Part shown: one piece after another, positions 34,723 to 42,713 of the stretch
Layout: the number at the start of each line of letters is the position of its first letter
How positions within the stretch are numbered: position 1 is the stretch's first letter
From: Pseudomonadota bacterium
GTDB taxonomy: Bacteria > Pseudomonadota > Alphaproteobacteria > Rhodospirillales > Magnetospirillaceae
DNA length: 64,000 bases
Reading direction: 5' to 3'
Assembly (NCBI GenBank): GCA_021848545.1
Contig: JAJZUL010000007.1
Location: forward strand, 34,606-98,605
Program-made: the position numbers and the translations under genes
Notes under the pieces: generated by a model
What the model was told of the DNA's origin: nothing
The model's input: the letters and a program-made list of their open reading frames with translations, nothing else
Database searches by the model: none

Positions 34723-34974
34723 ATGCCGGTGACGTTCAAGAAATCCGCGATCAAAACGCTCCGATCGATGCAGCCGAAAAAAGCAGCGGACATCCGGGAG
34801 GCAATCGCGGAATTCGCGGCCGATCCTGATCGCCAGGACAACAACGTGACGGCGTTGGTCGGGGTCGCCGGCGGTGTCCGCATTCGCGTCGGCGACTGGC
34901 GTGTGTCGATGGTCGTCTCGGAAGACGCTGTCGAGGTTTTTGAAATCGCCCCCAGAGGGAGTGCGTACCGATGA
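34723..34974 (+). CDS. RelE/ParE-family toxin-like protein
   Basis: The 83-residue product has the RelE fold pattern: basic first helix (FKKSAIKTLRSMQPKKAADIREAI), DNNVTALVGVAGGVRIRVGDWRV and a VEVFEIAPRG strand. It probably cleaves mRNA on the ribosome or poisons gyrase. ATG 34723 follows GAGG. The toxin comes first and the antitoxin second, the HigBA order. Confidence 0.8.
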   Translation: MPVTFKKSAIKTLRSMQPKKAADIREAIAEFAADPDRQDNNVTALVGVAGGVRIRVGDWRVSMVVSEDAVEVFEIAPRGSAYR

Positions 34975-35321
34975 ATGCCGTTACCCCCATCGCCGAGACG
35001 GCGGATACCGTCACCCTTTCCCGCGCCGATTTCGAGGCGTTGTTGAACGCGGTCGACGACAAGGAAGCTGCCGCGGCGTTCGAACGCACGCGTGACGAAG
35101 AGGCATTTCCGGCCGAGGTGGTCGATCGGATCATGGGCGGGGAGAGTCCGGTGAAGGTCTATCGGTCCCACCGTCGTCTGAGCGTGCGCGCCCTGGCCGA
35201 GGCGGCAGGCTTGTCGCCCACCTATGTCAGCGATATCGAGAACCGCAAGCTGGCCGGATCGGTGGCGGCCCTGAAGGCCATCGCGGCCGCGCTGCATGTT
35301 GATTTGGACGACGTGGCGTGA
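34971..35321 (+). CDS. HigA-type HTH antitoxin
   Basis: The 116-residue product has a Phd-like N-terminal part and an XRE helix-turn-helix (LSVRALAEAAGLSPTYVSDIENRKLAGSVAALKAIA, about 68-105). It overlaps the toxin by 4 bases (ATGA). It is expected to neutralise the toxin and repress the upstream operator. Confidence 0.85.
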   Translation: MNAVTPIAETADTVTLSRADFEALLNAVDDKEAAAAFERTRDEEAFPAEVVDRIMGGESPVKVYRSHRRLSVRALAEAAGLSPTYVSDIENRKLAGSVAALKAIAAALHVDLDDVA

Positions 35322-35368
35322 CGCCGTCATCTTGCGCACCCACCGCAACCCCGATAGGGTGCCCGTTA

Positions 35369-35552
35369 ACCGAAGGCGCATAGCCTTCGGTCCCTCATGG
35401 GTCTAGCAGCCCAAACGTGACCGGTTCTCACCCGAACGAGGCTCCCGCCTTGTCCGGGGTCTCCATGCGCATGTCCAGCCGCAAGGTAAAGGCATGGGGG
35501 CTGGAGTCACGTCCGGATGCTAGCCCCGGACGCCAGGCGGTTCTGGCGTCCG
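35369..35552 (+). ncRNA. Highly structured non-coding region
   Basis: The 252-base gap (35322-35573) has no gene but several strong pairings: ACCGAAGGC/GCCTTCGGT (35369-35391), ACGTGAC (35415-35421) with GTCACGT (35506-35512), and CGGACGCCAG/CTGGCGTCCG (35527-35552). The multi-stem layout suggests a small RNA or structured leader for the next gene. No known family is recognised. Confidence 0.4.
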
Positions 35553-35573
35553 AGGACCGAGAGGGATGAAAGC

Positions 35574-35744
35574 ATGTCGGGAACCGACAACAAGATTATT
35601 CCGTTTCCCCGCGCCCCGAGGCGTCCCCTGGGGGCGCCCCCGCACGCGGAACTGCTGGCGATCAGGGACGAGATGGTCGGGCTGGTGGCGCGTCTGGCCA
35701 TCGTTCTGGCGACTCTGATCGAGCGTTCGCGGCCGCCTGGCTGA
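35574..35744 (+). CDS. Small phage protein, 56 aa
   Basis: MSGTDNKIIPFPRAPRRP begins a short product with a hydrophobic helix (MVGLVARLAIVLATLIE). The ATG lies 9 bases after GAGAGGG. It overlaps the 3' end of the convergent repressor gene by 83 bases. The function is unknown. Confidence 0.5.
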   Translation: MSGTDNKIIPFPRAPRRPLGAPPHAELLAIRDEMVGLVARLAIVLATLIERSRPPG

Positions 35745-36069
35745 GCAGAGCGAAGACGAAGGGGGCAACGCTGTCCCGCTGCTCCGGCGGGACAGCGCGC
35801 CACGCCGTCAGCAGCGTAGTCTCGTCCGGCGCCAGGGAAGCGTACTCGTCGGTTTCCGGGCCTTCACCGAACAACAGCCATTCGAGGCGGCATCGCAATG
35901 CCCGGGCCAAGGAGGCCGCTTCGGCAGTTTTTGGATTCGCTGATTTCCCATTGATGATGTTGCGGATGTAGTCGCGTCCGCGCCCTGCGCGTTTTGACGC
36001 GGCTTCGGGTTTAAGATCCATCGCAGCCAGGCGCCGCTGGATGCGCTCAATGAGAACTTGGTTTACCAT
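35662..36069 (-). CDS. CI-like phage repressor lacking a peptidase domain
   Basis: The 135-residue product has an XRE HTH (LKPEAASKRAGRGRDYIRNIINGKSANPKTAEAASLARAL, about 18-57). A short helical C-terminus follows, with no S24/LexA autocleavage domain. Divergent orientation to the cro-like gene with shared operators marks it as the lysogeny repressor. Induction would then not use RecA-stimulated self-cleavage. ATG 36069 touches the first operator; 36087 is an alternative start. Confidence 0.8.
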   Translation of the reverse strand: MVNQVLIERIQRRLAAMDLKPEAASKRAGRGRDYIRNIINGKSANPKTAEAASLARALRCRLEWLLFGEGPETDEYASLAPDETTLLTAWRAVPPEQRDSVAPFVFALLSQAAANARSESPERWPDAPPARPSRP

Positions 36070-36149
36070 GAGGGAAGTATCCCGCATTTCCCTGCGCTCC
36101 GCATGCGGTATGCATTCGCTTGACATGCGCGGGACACGTACCGCAATAT
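36070..36149 (+). promoter_or_regulatory. Lysogeny switch operators and rightward promoter
   Basis: TTGACA (36120-36125) and CAATAT (36144-36149) with 18-base spacing drive the cro-like gene. The spacer holds GCGGGA-CACG-TACCGC (36129-36144). A second near-match, GAGGGA-AGTA-TCCCGC (36070-36085), touches the repressor start. CCGCATGCGG (36099-36108) supplies further half-sites. Consensus GCGGKA-N4-TMCCGC is shared with the DGR target 2 promoter. Confidence 0.75.
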
Positions 36150-36180
36150 CCTTCCCGACCACTTTTGCTCGGGATCTCTC

Positions 36181-36402
36181 ATGGATATTCGCACCCGCCT
36201 GTTGACCGAGGCCGATCAATACTGTTCCGCCCGGGGAATCTCGCGAGCGCGGCTGGCGACCCTGGTGGTCAATGACGGGAAATTCTTCGATCGGGTCGAG
36301 AAGGGCGGCGACTTCACCGTCCGCACCTTCGAGAGGTTTATGCAGTACTTCGCCGACAATCCCGTTCCAGCGCATCAAGGCGCGTCGGGAGAAGCGGCAT
36401 GA
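36181..36402 (+). CDS. Cro-like regulator
   Basis: The 73-residue product (DQYCSARGISRARLATLVVNDGKFFDRVEKGGDFTVRTFERF) is a compact HTH-like protein. It is the first rightward gene across the operators from the repressor, as in lambdoid switches. It probably commits the phage to lytic growth. Confidence 0.7.
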   Translation: MDIRTRLLTEADQYCSARGISRARLATLVVNDGKFFDRVEKGGDFTVRTFERFMQYFADNPVPAHQGASGEAA

Positions 36403-36542
36403 CCTCGGTTCACGCCCTACTTATAGCCCCCCATCGCCGGCGTGGCATGGAATCGGTAAGCCGGTCGATTTCCGCTCTCGTTTCATCTTCCGTTTTCAGT
36501 CCCGCCGCTGGTTGGTCCGTGAAAAGGCGCCAGCATTGCGGG

Positions 36543-36580
36543 TGCGGCGGCGGCCTGGCCGTCCCCTTAGGCCGCCGCCG
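36543..36580. terminator. 13-bp GC hairpin between convergent early genes
   Basis: GCGGCGGCGGCCT (36543-36555) pairs perfectly with AGGCCGCCGCCGC (36568-36580), followed by TCACTTTTCG on the plus strand. It separates the cro-like gene from the minus-strand gene ending at 36582, so it could terminate both. Confidence 0.65.
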
Positions 36581-36581
36581 C

Positions 36582-36821
36582 TCACTTTTCGCCCAGCCGC
36601 CGCTCCAGATCGGCCAGCGCGGCCGCCGCCTTCTCAATGGCGGCGCCGATCTCGGCCGCCATCGCCTTCGGCAGCGGCGTTTCGCGGCGTTCCGCCAGGC
36701 GCGATGCCAGCATCAGCGCCTCGGCCGCCAGAACGCGGGCCGCGTCTTCGAGATTAAGGTCTTCCCGCCGGCCGGTTGCCGCCGGCCGGCGGGATTGGTT
36801 CGCACTGTTCTGGTCTTCCAT
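36582..36821 (-). CDS. Small helical protein, 79 aa
   Basis: The product reads MEDQNSANQSRRP then a helical region (EDAARVLAAEALMLASRLAERRETPL, ALADLERRLGEK). ATG 36821 has GGAAG 7 bases upstream. No family is recognised. It lies opposite to the surrounding early genes. Confidence 0.5.
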   Translation of the reverse strand: MEDQNSANQSRRPAATGRREDLNLEDAARVLAAEALMLASRLAERRETPLPKAMAAEIGAAIEKAAAALADLERRLGEK

Positions 36822-36882
36822 CGTCGTCTTCCAATCGACCGTCGTGCTGAAAACAACGTACTCAGCCGACAGGTGCAATTCC

Positions 36883-37236
36883 ATGTCCAAAAAGGACGGA
36901 AAATTTCCAATGTCCGCCGCCGCCGCTGACCACGACGTCGCACAGACGGTTTCCCGCGCCCTCCGGCGCACGTTCGCCGACGCCCGTCACGCAGTCAAGA
37001 CGATCGCGAGCCGAACGGGTGCGACGGTGCGGACGGCCAAGTCGTGGTGGGCCGGCGAAACCGCGCCACGGGCCGATCAGCTGGTGCGGTTGATGTGCGA
37101 GTTCGACGAGGTCCGCGCAGCGGTGATCTCGATGACGCACGTCGATGAAGATCCCGATGTCGCGCCGCCGCTGCTCCGCGCGGATGAACTGAGACAAACC
37201 CTGACCGCCGCCCTCGCGCTGCTGGAGCGTCCATGA
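36883..37236 (+). CDS. Phage HTH-like protein, 117 aa
   Basis: The product contains VKTIASRTGATVRTAKSWWAGETAPRADQLVRLM, a helix-turn-helix common in alphaproteobacterial phages. AGGTG lies 8 bases before ATG 36883, so the longer frame from 36637 is not used. It is the first of a string of overlapping early genes. Confidence 0.65.
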   Translation: MSKKDGKFPMSAAAADHDVAQTVSRALRRTFADARHAVKTIASRTGATVRTAKSWWAGETAPRADQLVRLMCEFDEVRAAVISMTHVDEDPDVAPPLLRADELRQTLTAALALLERP

Positions 37237-37409
37237 CCCTTACTCTTTCCTTTCACCGCTGGCGCGGGCTTTCCGTAGGGGCGGATTTCCGCCGCGTGTT
37301 CATCGCGTTGGGCTTCTTCACCGCCTCGGCCATGTGCGGAGACCTGTGGGAATGGTTGCGCGAGATGAAGGAAGCGCTCGAAAAACTGGTCAACCGGGGG
37401 CAGCCCTGA
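37233..37409 (+). CDS. Small phage protein, 58 aa
   Basis: The short frame starts in an ATGA overlap with the previous stop and ends in a TGATG overlap with the next start. It encodes MTLTLSFHRWRGLSVGADF, one hydrophobic segment (VFIALGFFTASAM) and a charged helix (EWLREMKEALEKLV). It is probably a small membrane protein. Confidence 0.6.
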   Translation: MTLTLSFHRWRGLSVGADFRRVFIALGFFTASAMCGDLWEWLREMKEALEKLVNRGQP

Positions 37410-37618
37410 TGACCGTCTATCCAACAATCCGTCGTTCCGCTTCCGCGCCAGGGCGTCGCACCCCTGACGCAGGTCCGGACCTCGCCCATCCGGACGCCAA
37501 TTCGGCGAAGTCGGGCGGTCAGGGCATTGGCGCCTTGACGTCTTTCTTGGACGTTTCCTCCCTTAACTGGCCGGGGGATTCGCATCCCTCGGCCTTTTTT
37601 CGGGGAATGCGGCCATGA
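37409..37618 (+). CDS. Hypothetical phage protein, 69 aa
   Basis: The frame begins at the ATG sharing a base with the previous stop and overlaps the next start by 4 bases. The product (MTVYPTIRRSASAPGRRTPD) is low-complexity. Its support is mainly tight gene spacing; the coding assignment is uncertain. Confidence 0.4.
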   Translation: MTVYPTIRRSASAPGRRTPDAGPDLAHPDANSAKSGGQGIGALTSFLDVSSLNWPGDSHPSAFFRGMRP

Positions 37619-37839
37619 GCGGAACGCCCTTCATCCACCTCTGTTCGCATCCCGGTTGTTCCAACTGGGGCGCATTCGGCCGGCGCCAGCGTCCCGTCGG
37701 GGGCGGCGCGGCCTATGTCTGGCGGTGCCGCGACCACCTCTGGGAAGATTTCTACATCCGTTTGCCGCCTCGGCTCGTTGCCGGTGCGGGGGCGGCATCG
37801 CCGCCAATTGCCGTGCCAAAACAGGGGAACCTGCTCTGA
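37615..37839 (+). CDS. Small zinc-finger-like protein, 74 aa
   Basis: The product has HLCSHPGCSNWGAFG and CRDHLWEDFY, a spaced Cys/His set that could bind zinc. It overlaps its neighbour (ATGA). It belongs to the early run upstream of the primase; its role is unknown. Confidence 0.6.
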   Translation: MSGTPFIHLCSHPGCSNWGAFGRRQRPVGGGAAYVWRCRDHLWEDFYIRLPPRLVAGAGAASPPIAVPKQGNLL

Positions 37840-37874
37840 CCGCGAAGGTCGGGAAAAACGCTTGGGGACGGAAC

Positions 37875-38069
37875 ATGCAGGAAACGCCATCTCCCGCCGA
37901 AGTGCCGGCGCTGTTTTACGTGGTCGACGCCAAGGGGGACGATTTGAAGGTCGCCTGGACCGATGCGTCCGGCCGCTATTTCGAACATCCGCTGACCCTG
38001 TTTCAGGCGACGTGTCTGATTGAGGATTTGGGGAGGGGGTTGCGTAAGCGGGTGAGGGGCGGATGGTGA
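37875..38069 (+). CDS. Hypothetical phage protein, 64 aa
   Basis: MQETPSPAEVPALFYVVDAK begins a short product with an apparent small beta/alpha fold (WTDASGRYFEHPLTLFQATCLIEDL). It overlaps the next gene by 7 bases. No family is recognised. Confidence 0.5.
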   Translation: MQETPSPAEVPALFYVVDAKGDDLKVAWTDASGRYFEHPLTLFQATCLIEDLGRGLRKRVRGGW

Positions 38070-38446
38070 CCCCGTTTACCCCCGCCGAGGATCGGCGTCT
38101 GCGGCAAATGTGGTGCGCGATGGCGCCGGCAGAGAAAATCGTCGCCGCCTTGGCACCCCGTAGCGCCGGCGAAGTGCTGGCGCGGATCGGAGAGCTTCTT
38201 GACCCTCCCTTGCGGGAATTCGACAGCGAAGGGATATGGCGCGGGCTCGATCTCGCGGTGCTGACCCTCGCCGGCCGTGCGCGGCCGCGCGCCGCAGTCG
38301 TCCGTGACGGGCTGCCCTGGTTGTTGGACGGTCGCCCGGCCGGCGCGGGCATGGTTGTTGTCGCGGCCAACATCGTGCGCCGCCATCTTGGTCTGGCGCC
38401 CATCGCGTGGCCCTGTCCGACGCGTCCGGTTCAGGGGGGGCGATGA
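38063..38446 (+). CDS. Hypothetical phage protein with SANT-like N-terminus, 127 aa
   Basis: FTPAEDRRLRQMWCAMAPAEKIVAALAPRS resembles the Myb/SANT-like DNA-binding start of GcrA-type or phage regulatory proteins. The rest is unassigned. Its stop overlaps the primase start, so the two are coupled. Confidence 0.55.
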   Translation: MVTPFTPAEDRRLRQMWCAMAPAEKIVAALAPRSAGEVLARIGELLDPPLREFDSEGIWRGLDLAVLTLAGRARPRAAVVRDGLPWLLDGRPAGAGMVVVAANIVRRHLGLAPIAWPCPTRPVQGGR

Positions 38447-40374
38447 TGCTGGACGAATCGTTCCTTGCGGAGCTGCGGGCGCGAGTTCCGGTTTCCTCCG
38501 TCGTTGGCCGGCGCGTCGCTTTGGTGAAAGCCGGGCGCGAATTGCAGGGGTTGTGTCCGTTTCACAATGAAAAGACCCCGAGCTTTACCGTCAGCGACCA
38601 GAAAGCGTTCTACCATTGCTTTGGGTGCGGCGCCCACGGCGACGTCATTGAATTCGAGATGCGTGCAGGGGGCCTGTCCTTTCTCGACGCTGTCGCGCGG
38701 CTGGCAGATGAAGCCGGGCTTGATGTTCCTCAAGCGACCGATGATGAGCGCCGGGCCGGCGTGCGGAGAGCGACGCTGCACGAAGCCTGTGAAGCAGCCT
38801 GCGCCTTTTTCGAAGGGCAGCTTCGTGGGTCGGCCGGTCGCGCAGCGATCGATTATTTGACTCGGCGCGGCGTGACGGGCGAGACCGCCGAACGGTTTCG
38901 GCTGGGGTGGTCGCCGGAAAGGGACGGGGTCAAGTCCCATCTGACGGCGCAAGGTTTCCCCGAGGCGACGCTGCTGGAAGCGGGGCTTCTGCGTCAGGGT
39001 GACGACGGGCGCATGTTCGACGTGTTTCGCGGGCGTGTCATCTTCCCCATCACGGACCCCCGCGGGCGTGTCGTCGGGTTCGGTGCGCGGTCGCTGGGGG
39101 ACGCCAAGCCCAAATACCTCAACACTCCCGAAACGCCCCTCTTCAACAAGGGCGCTCTCCTTTACGGACAGGCGCACGCGCGTGGGGGTATCGCCGAATC
39201 GGGCGGGGTGGTCATGGTCGAGGGCTACATGGATGTCATCGCCATGCATCAGGCCGGTCTGGCGAACGCCGTGGCGCCGTTGGGAACGGCCGTGACCGAG
39301 CGCCAGCTGTCCGAGGCATGGAAAATGGCGCCATCCGTCGTGATCTGCCTGGACGGAGATACCGCCGGCGCCCGCGCCGTGATGCGTCTGGTCGATCGCG
39401 CTATGCCGTCCCTGTGCGCCGGCCGCGATTTGCGCTTCGCTACGGTTGCGGGCGCCAAAGACCCGGATGAGCTGATCCGAACCGGGCGTGTGGAGGAATT
39501 GAGGGCGGCGATCGGGGCGGCGCGGCCTTTGGTGGATATCGCCTGGGATATGGCCACGGCCGACGCGGCCGATACGCCCGAAGCCCGCGCCGCTGTCGAG
39601 CGCGCGCTGTTCGCGCGGGCGTCTCAGATCAAGGACGTTGATGTCCGTCGTCACTATCTGGCGGAGTTCCGACGCCGTTTAAGGTGCGCCGCCGGCCCCA
39701 AGCCGGTTGTTCTGGTCGGCCGGCGAAAGGACAATTTTGCGCCCGGGCCGTGTCAGGGGGGGCTTATCGATGAATGGCTGTCGGCCAGGTCAGCGGCCGA
39801 TACGGAACAGGGCCACGCATGGCTGGAAAGCCGGGGTGTGCCGTGGGAGGGCCTGGCGTCCATAGGGGGCATAGGATTCGCGCGCGGCCGCGCGGCCAAG
39901 GGGCGGTGGGTCGCCGGAGACGAATTCCCTGAAATTCCCGCGCCGGTTTTATGGGAGCCGTGCGAGGAAGGAGAAAGGCTGGTCGTCATCCCTGAGTGGG
40001 AAGGCGGCCCTGGCGGTCCTCTGGTCGATCTGATCGCCTGGAATCCGCGCACGGACGTGGTCGCACACCGGTCGGGGTTCGGCGTGGTGTTGGGCGAGGA
40101 CGTCGTGCTGGAAGCCCTTGGATTTGAAGCGCGAGGGTTGTCCCGGCCGGTTGAAATCGCCGAATCCCCTCTCTCATGGTTGAGGATGGTGGGCGCCGGC
40201 GCCCGTCCGGTTCTGATCGTCGATTGGCGGCGGGCATGGGACGTCTTGGGCGCTCTATCCCGCGTGGTGGCCGAATCTATCCCTCTAGGCGAATCACTCC
40301 AGCGACGTCTTAAGCCGCCACGGGCACATCAGCCGAAAATTCAAGTCGATAGTGATAGTGCGGGGGTGGTCTGA
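38443..40374 (+). CDS. DnaG-type primase with extended C-terminus
   Basis: The 643-residue product has a CHC2 zinc finger (CPFHNEKTPSFTV, CFGCGAHG, about 37-65), the core GRVVGFGARSL and a TOPRIM domain with VMVEGYMDVIAMHQAGL and CLDGDTAGARAVMR (about 255-330). The C-terminal about 240 residues do not match the DnaB-binding domain and may be phage-specific. It primes phage replication and is adjacent to the helicase. ATG 38443 or 38446 after a G-rich site. Confidence 0.9.
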   Translation: MMLDESFLAELRARVPVSSVVGRRVALVKAGRELQGLCPFHNEKTPSFTVSDQKAFYHCFGCGAHGDVIEFEMRAGGLSFLDAVARLADEAGLDVPQATDDERRAGVRRATLHEACEAACAFFEGQLRGSAGRAAIDYLTRRGVTGETAERFRLGWSPERDGVKSHLTAQGFPEATLLEAGLLRQGDDGRMFDVFRGRVIFPITDPRGRVVGFGARSLGDAKPKYLNTPETPLFNKGALLYGQAHARGGIAESGGVVMVEGYMDVIAMHQAGLANAVAPLGTAVTERQLSEAWKMAPSVVICLDGDTAGARAVMRLVDRAMPSLCAGRDLRFATVAGAKDPDELIRTGRVEELRAAIGAARPLVDIAWDMATADAADTPEARAAVERALFARASQIKDVDVRRHYLAEFRRRLRCAAGPKPVVLVGRRKDNFAPGPCQGGLIDEWLSARSAADTEQGHAWLESRGVPWEGLASIGGIGFARGRAAKGRWVAGDEFPEIPAPVLWEPCEEGERLVVIPEWEGGPGGPLVDLIAWNPRTDVVAHRSGFGVVLGEDVVLEALGFEARGLSRPVEIAESPLSWLRMVGAGARPVLIVDWRRAWDVLGALSRVVAESIPLGESLQRRLKPPRAHQPKIQVDSDSAGVV

Positions 40375-40375
40375 G

Positions 40376-41902
40376 ATGGGTGAGCCGATCGATCTCGACA
40401 AGGCCAAGAAGGCTCGACGCGGCGCGGCCCGGCGATCCGCCCAGCCATCGGCAGATGACACCGTTGTCCGGCGCGTCGAGAAAATGAATGTGGACTACGC
40501 CTTTACCCTTATGGGCGGCAAGCCGGTGGTTCTGCATGAAAAAACGGATTTTCGGGGGGTGCCGCAAGTCGACTTTCTGGGCCTGGACGGCTTTCTGCGC
40601 TGGTGGGATAAGGAGCGCGTCTGGGATGATGAAACCGATAAAATGATCGGGGTTGGCCATATCTGGATGAGGCACCCGGATCGGCGGGATTACCTGGGCG
40701 TGGAATTCGCTCCGGAAGGCGTTCCAGAAGGATGGTTCAACCTGTGGCGGGGTTTCGCGGTATCGCCGGCGGCTCCCTACGCTGACGTCCGTCAGCACGC
40801 GACGCACTTCCCCCGTTTCAGCAAACACATTCTGGAGAATGTCGCTCAGGGTAATCGCGACGTGGCCCGGTGGGTGTGGGCGTTTTTCGCGCAAATGATC
40901 CAGCAACCGGAAAAGAAGCCTGGTACGGCCCTGGCGCTGCGCGGAAAGCAGGGCTGCGGCAAGACCAAGGTGGGGGAGGTGTTCGGATCACTCCTGGCCC
41001 GGCACTGGGTCAAGGTGGCGAAGCCGAGCCACCTGACCGGGAATTTCAACGCGCATATGTTCGCCTGCCTTCTGCTGCAGGCTGACGAGGGTTTCTGGGC
41101 CGGCGACAAGGGAGCTGAAGGCGCGCTCAAGGATTTGGTGACCGGAGACATCCATCAGCTTGAGCGGAAGGGCATTGATGCCGTTCCCGTTCGCAACCTG
41201 ATCCGACTGTTGATCACATCCAACAGCGAGTGGGTTGTGCCGGCAGGCTTTGAAGAGCGCCGTTTCGCGGTTCTCGATGTCGGTAACGGAAACCTGCAGG
41301 ATCACGCCTTTTTTGCCGCCATCGATCAGGAAATGGATGAGGGTGGCCGCCAGCATCTCCTGGCGTACCTGCTGGGATTCGACCTATCGAAGGTGAACCT
41401 GCGAACGATCCCGCAGACTGGGGCGCTGTGGGAGCAGAAGGTCGCCAGCATGTCCGAACTGCATCATTGGTGGTGGGACCGTCTTAAGGACGGACGTCTG
41501 CTGCCGGAGCATTCCCGGTGGATGGATGAGGTCGCGGTAGATCGTCTCTACAACCACTTCTGGCGGTTCTTCGACCGGATTAGCAGGTCGAGGAAGCCCC
41601 CAAAGGAGCAGTGGGCGATAGAGCTTCGCAAGATGTTGCCGCCGAAGCCCAATGGCGGACCGCCGTTCCGGGATCTCCAGAAGGTCAAGGTGCCCAGGTT
41701 CGCCGATGGCGTTCCTGTTCTGCTGGCTGACGGCTCCATCCAGATGGAGCGCGTGAACGGATGGAAGGGATTTCCCGGGCTTGATGAATGCCGGGCCTAC
41801 TGGGAAGACATGGTTGGCAATAAATTCGATTGGGCGCCGGCGGACGATGACGACGCTGGTCCTGATGGGCAGGGAGAGTGGGATGGTTGTTCGGATTTTT
41901 AG
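40376..41902 (+). CDS. SF3-like replicative helicase (DUF5906-type)
   Basis: The 508-residue product has Walker A GKQGCGKTKVGEVFG (about 192-206), Walker B LLLQADEGF and a sensor LLITSNSEWVV, matching phage and plasmid superfamily 3 helicases. A D-rich C-terminus follows. With the primase it forms the replication module, followed directly by the iterons. Confidence 0.85.
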   Translation: MGEPIDLDKAKKARRGAARRSAQPSADDTVVRRVEKMNVDYAFTLMGGKPVVLHEKTDFRGVPQVDFLGLDGFLRWWDKERVWDDETDKMIGVGHIWMRHPDRRDYLGVEFAPEGVPEGWFNLWRGFAVSPAAPYADVRQHATHFPRFSKHILENVAQGNRDVARWVWAFFAQMIQQPEKKPGTALALRGKQGCGKTKVGEVFGSLLARHWVKVAKPSHLTGNFNAHMFACLLLQADEGFWAGDKGAEGALKDLVTGDIHQLERKGIDAVPVRNLIRLLITSNSEWVVPAGFEERRFAVLDVGNGNLQDHAFFAAIDQEMDEGGRQHLLAYLLGFDLSKVNLRTIPQTGALWEQKVASMSELHHWWWDRLKDGRLLPEHSRWMDEVAVDRLYNHFWRFFDRISRSRKPPKEQWAIELRKMLPPKPNGGPPFRDLQKVKVPRFADGVPVLLADGSIQMERVNGWKGFPGLDECRAYWEDMVGNKFDWAPADDDDAGPDGQGEWDGCSDF

Positions 41903-41906
41903 GGGT

Positions 41907-42138
41907 CTGTCCAGGCTCTGTCCAGGCTCTGTCCAGGCGTTGCGCAACATCAAGGGGCGCGGATTTGCTGGGTTTGTCCAGGTTGTCCAGGCTGTCCAGG
42001 CTTTGCTTCGTGTGGGCGGGCGCGTGCATGCGCGTGTGAGGTTTTTGCCTGGACAACCTGGACAACCTGGACAAACCCAGGCGTAGCAAGGGTTTCCGCT
42101 GTCCAGGCTTTTTCGTTTTGCCTGGACAGCATGGACAG
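41907..42138. repeat. TGTCCAGG iteron array, candidate replication origin
   Basis: Eleven copies of TGTCCAGG/CCTGGACA lie in about 225 bases: three 11-bp tandem units (41907-41939), three more ending at 42000, three inverted (42048-42074), then a hairpin GCTGTCCAGGC/GCCTGGACAGC (42098-42130). The groups at 41970-42000 and 42048-42078 are mutual inverted repeats. There is no gene here. The position after primase and helicase supports an origin. Confidence 0.8.
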
Positions 42139-42148
42139 AGGGGTGGTT

Positions 42149-42646
42149 ATGGCTGAGGCAAGTGAAGTCAGGGTGTTCGGAAACGAATTCGGTGAGAACC
42201 GGGTGGCCAAGCCCTGTCCGGCGCGGAAGCCGCGCGGAAAGGCGACCTGCAAGGATCAGCCGGATCCGCTGCATAACGCCGTCATCGACCGCATCATCGA
42301 GGCCCGGGATGTTTATCGCCAGCTGCCTGGCGCCGGGTTGACCGCGGTTGAATCGGACCGTGAATTCGAGCGGCCGGGACCAGCCGAGATCAGCCGGGCG
42401 CACGATGTCGCGACGGCGTGGCCATCCCTGCTGAAAACCGAGGATCACCGGCGGCTGTTCAAGTGGTTCTTCGTCGGGTTGTCGTGGCGTTCGGCGTCAA
42501 AGCGCGACCCGCACCGCCGGTCCCACCAGGGGCTTAGGGTCGCGTTTTTGGCCATGATCGCCCACCTGACCCAACAGCTTGTGGAAAAAACTTCGCGTTC
42601 CCGCGAAATCCTGTTGACAGACATCCTTAAAAAACCCCTATTTTAG
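42149..42646 (+). CDS. Phage regulatory-like protein, 165 aa
   Basis: The product begins MAEASEVRVFGNEFGENRV and has HRRLFKWFFVGLSWRSASKRDPHRRSHQGLRVAFLAMIAHLTQQ. ATG 42149 follows GAGGGG. It lies between the origin-like array and the late genes; it may be an early-late regulator. No firm family. Confidence 0.6.
   Translation: MAEASEVRVFGNEFGENRVAKPCPARKPRGKATCKDQPDPLHNAVIDRIIEARDVYRQLPGAGLTAVESDREFERPGPAEISRAHDVATAWPSLLKTEDHRRLFKWFFVGLSWRSASKRDPHRRSHQGLRVAFLAMIAHLTQQLVEKTSRSREILLTDILKKPLF
42614..42643 (+). promoter_or_regulatory. Candidate late promoter
   Basis: TTGACA (42614-42619) with CTATTT (42638-42643) at 18-base spacing lies in the end of the preceding gene, about 95 bases before the first structural gene. 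An alternative -10 is TATTTT one base later. Confidence 0.45.
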
Positions 42647-42713
42647 GGCAAGCTTGAAATTGATGCGCCCGCCGCCGTTTATTCGGTCGGCGGGCGTTGT
42701 CGTTGATGGTGTT

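Noticed and set aside
35772..35794. TGTCCCGC/GCGGGACA dyad as another repressor operator
   Set aside because: Half-sites point outward, opposite to the operator dyad, and lie within the repressor coding region.
41781..42089. Short frames across the iteron array
   Set aside because: Open only because the repeat lacks stops. They have no ribosome site and overlap the helicase end.
41907..42138. CRISPR array
   Set aside because: Units are 8-11 bp, some abutting, in both orientations and without uniform spacers. They are iterons. No other array-like repeat was seen in the window.
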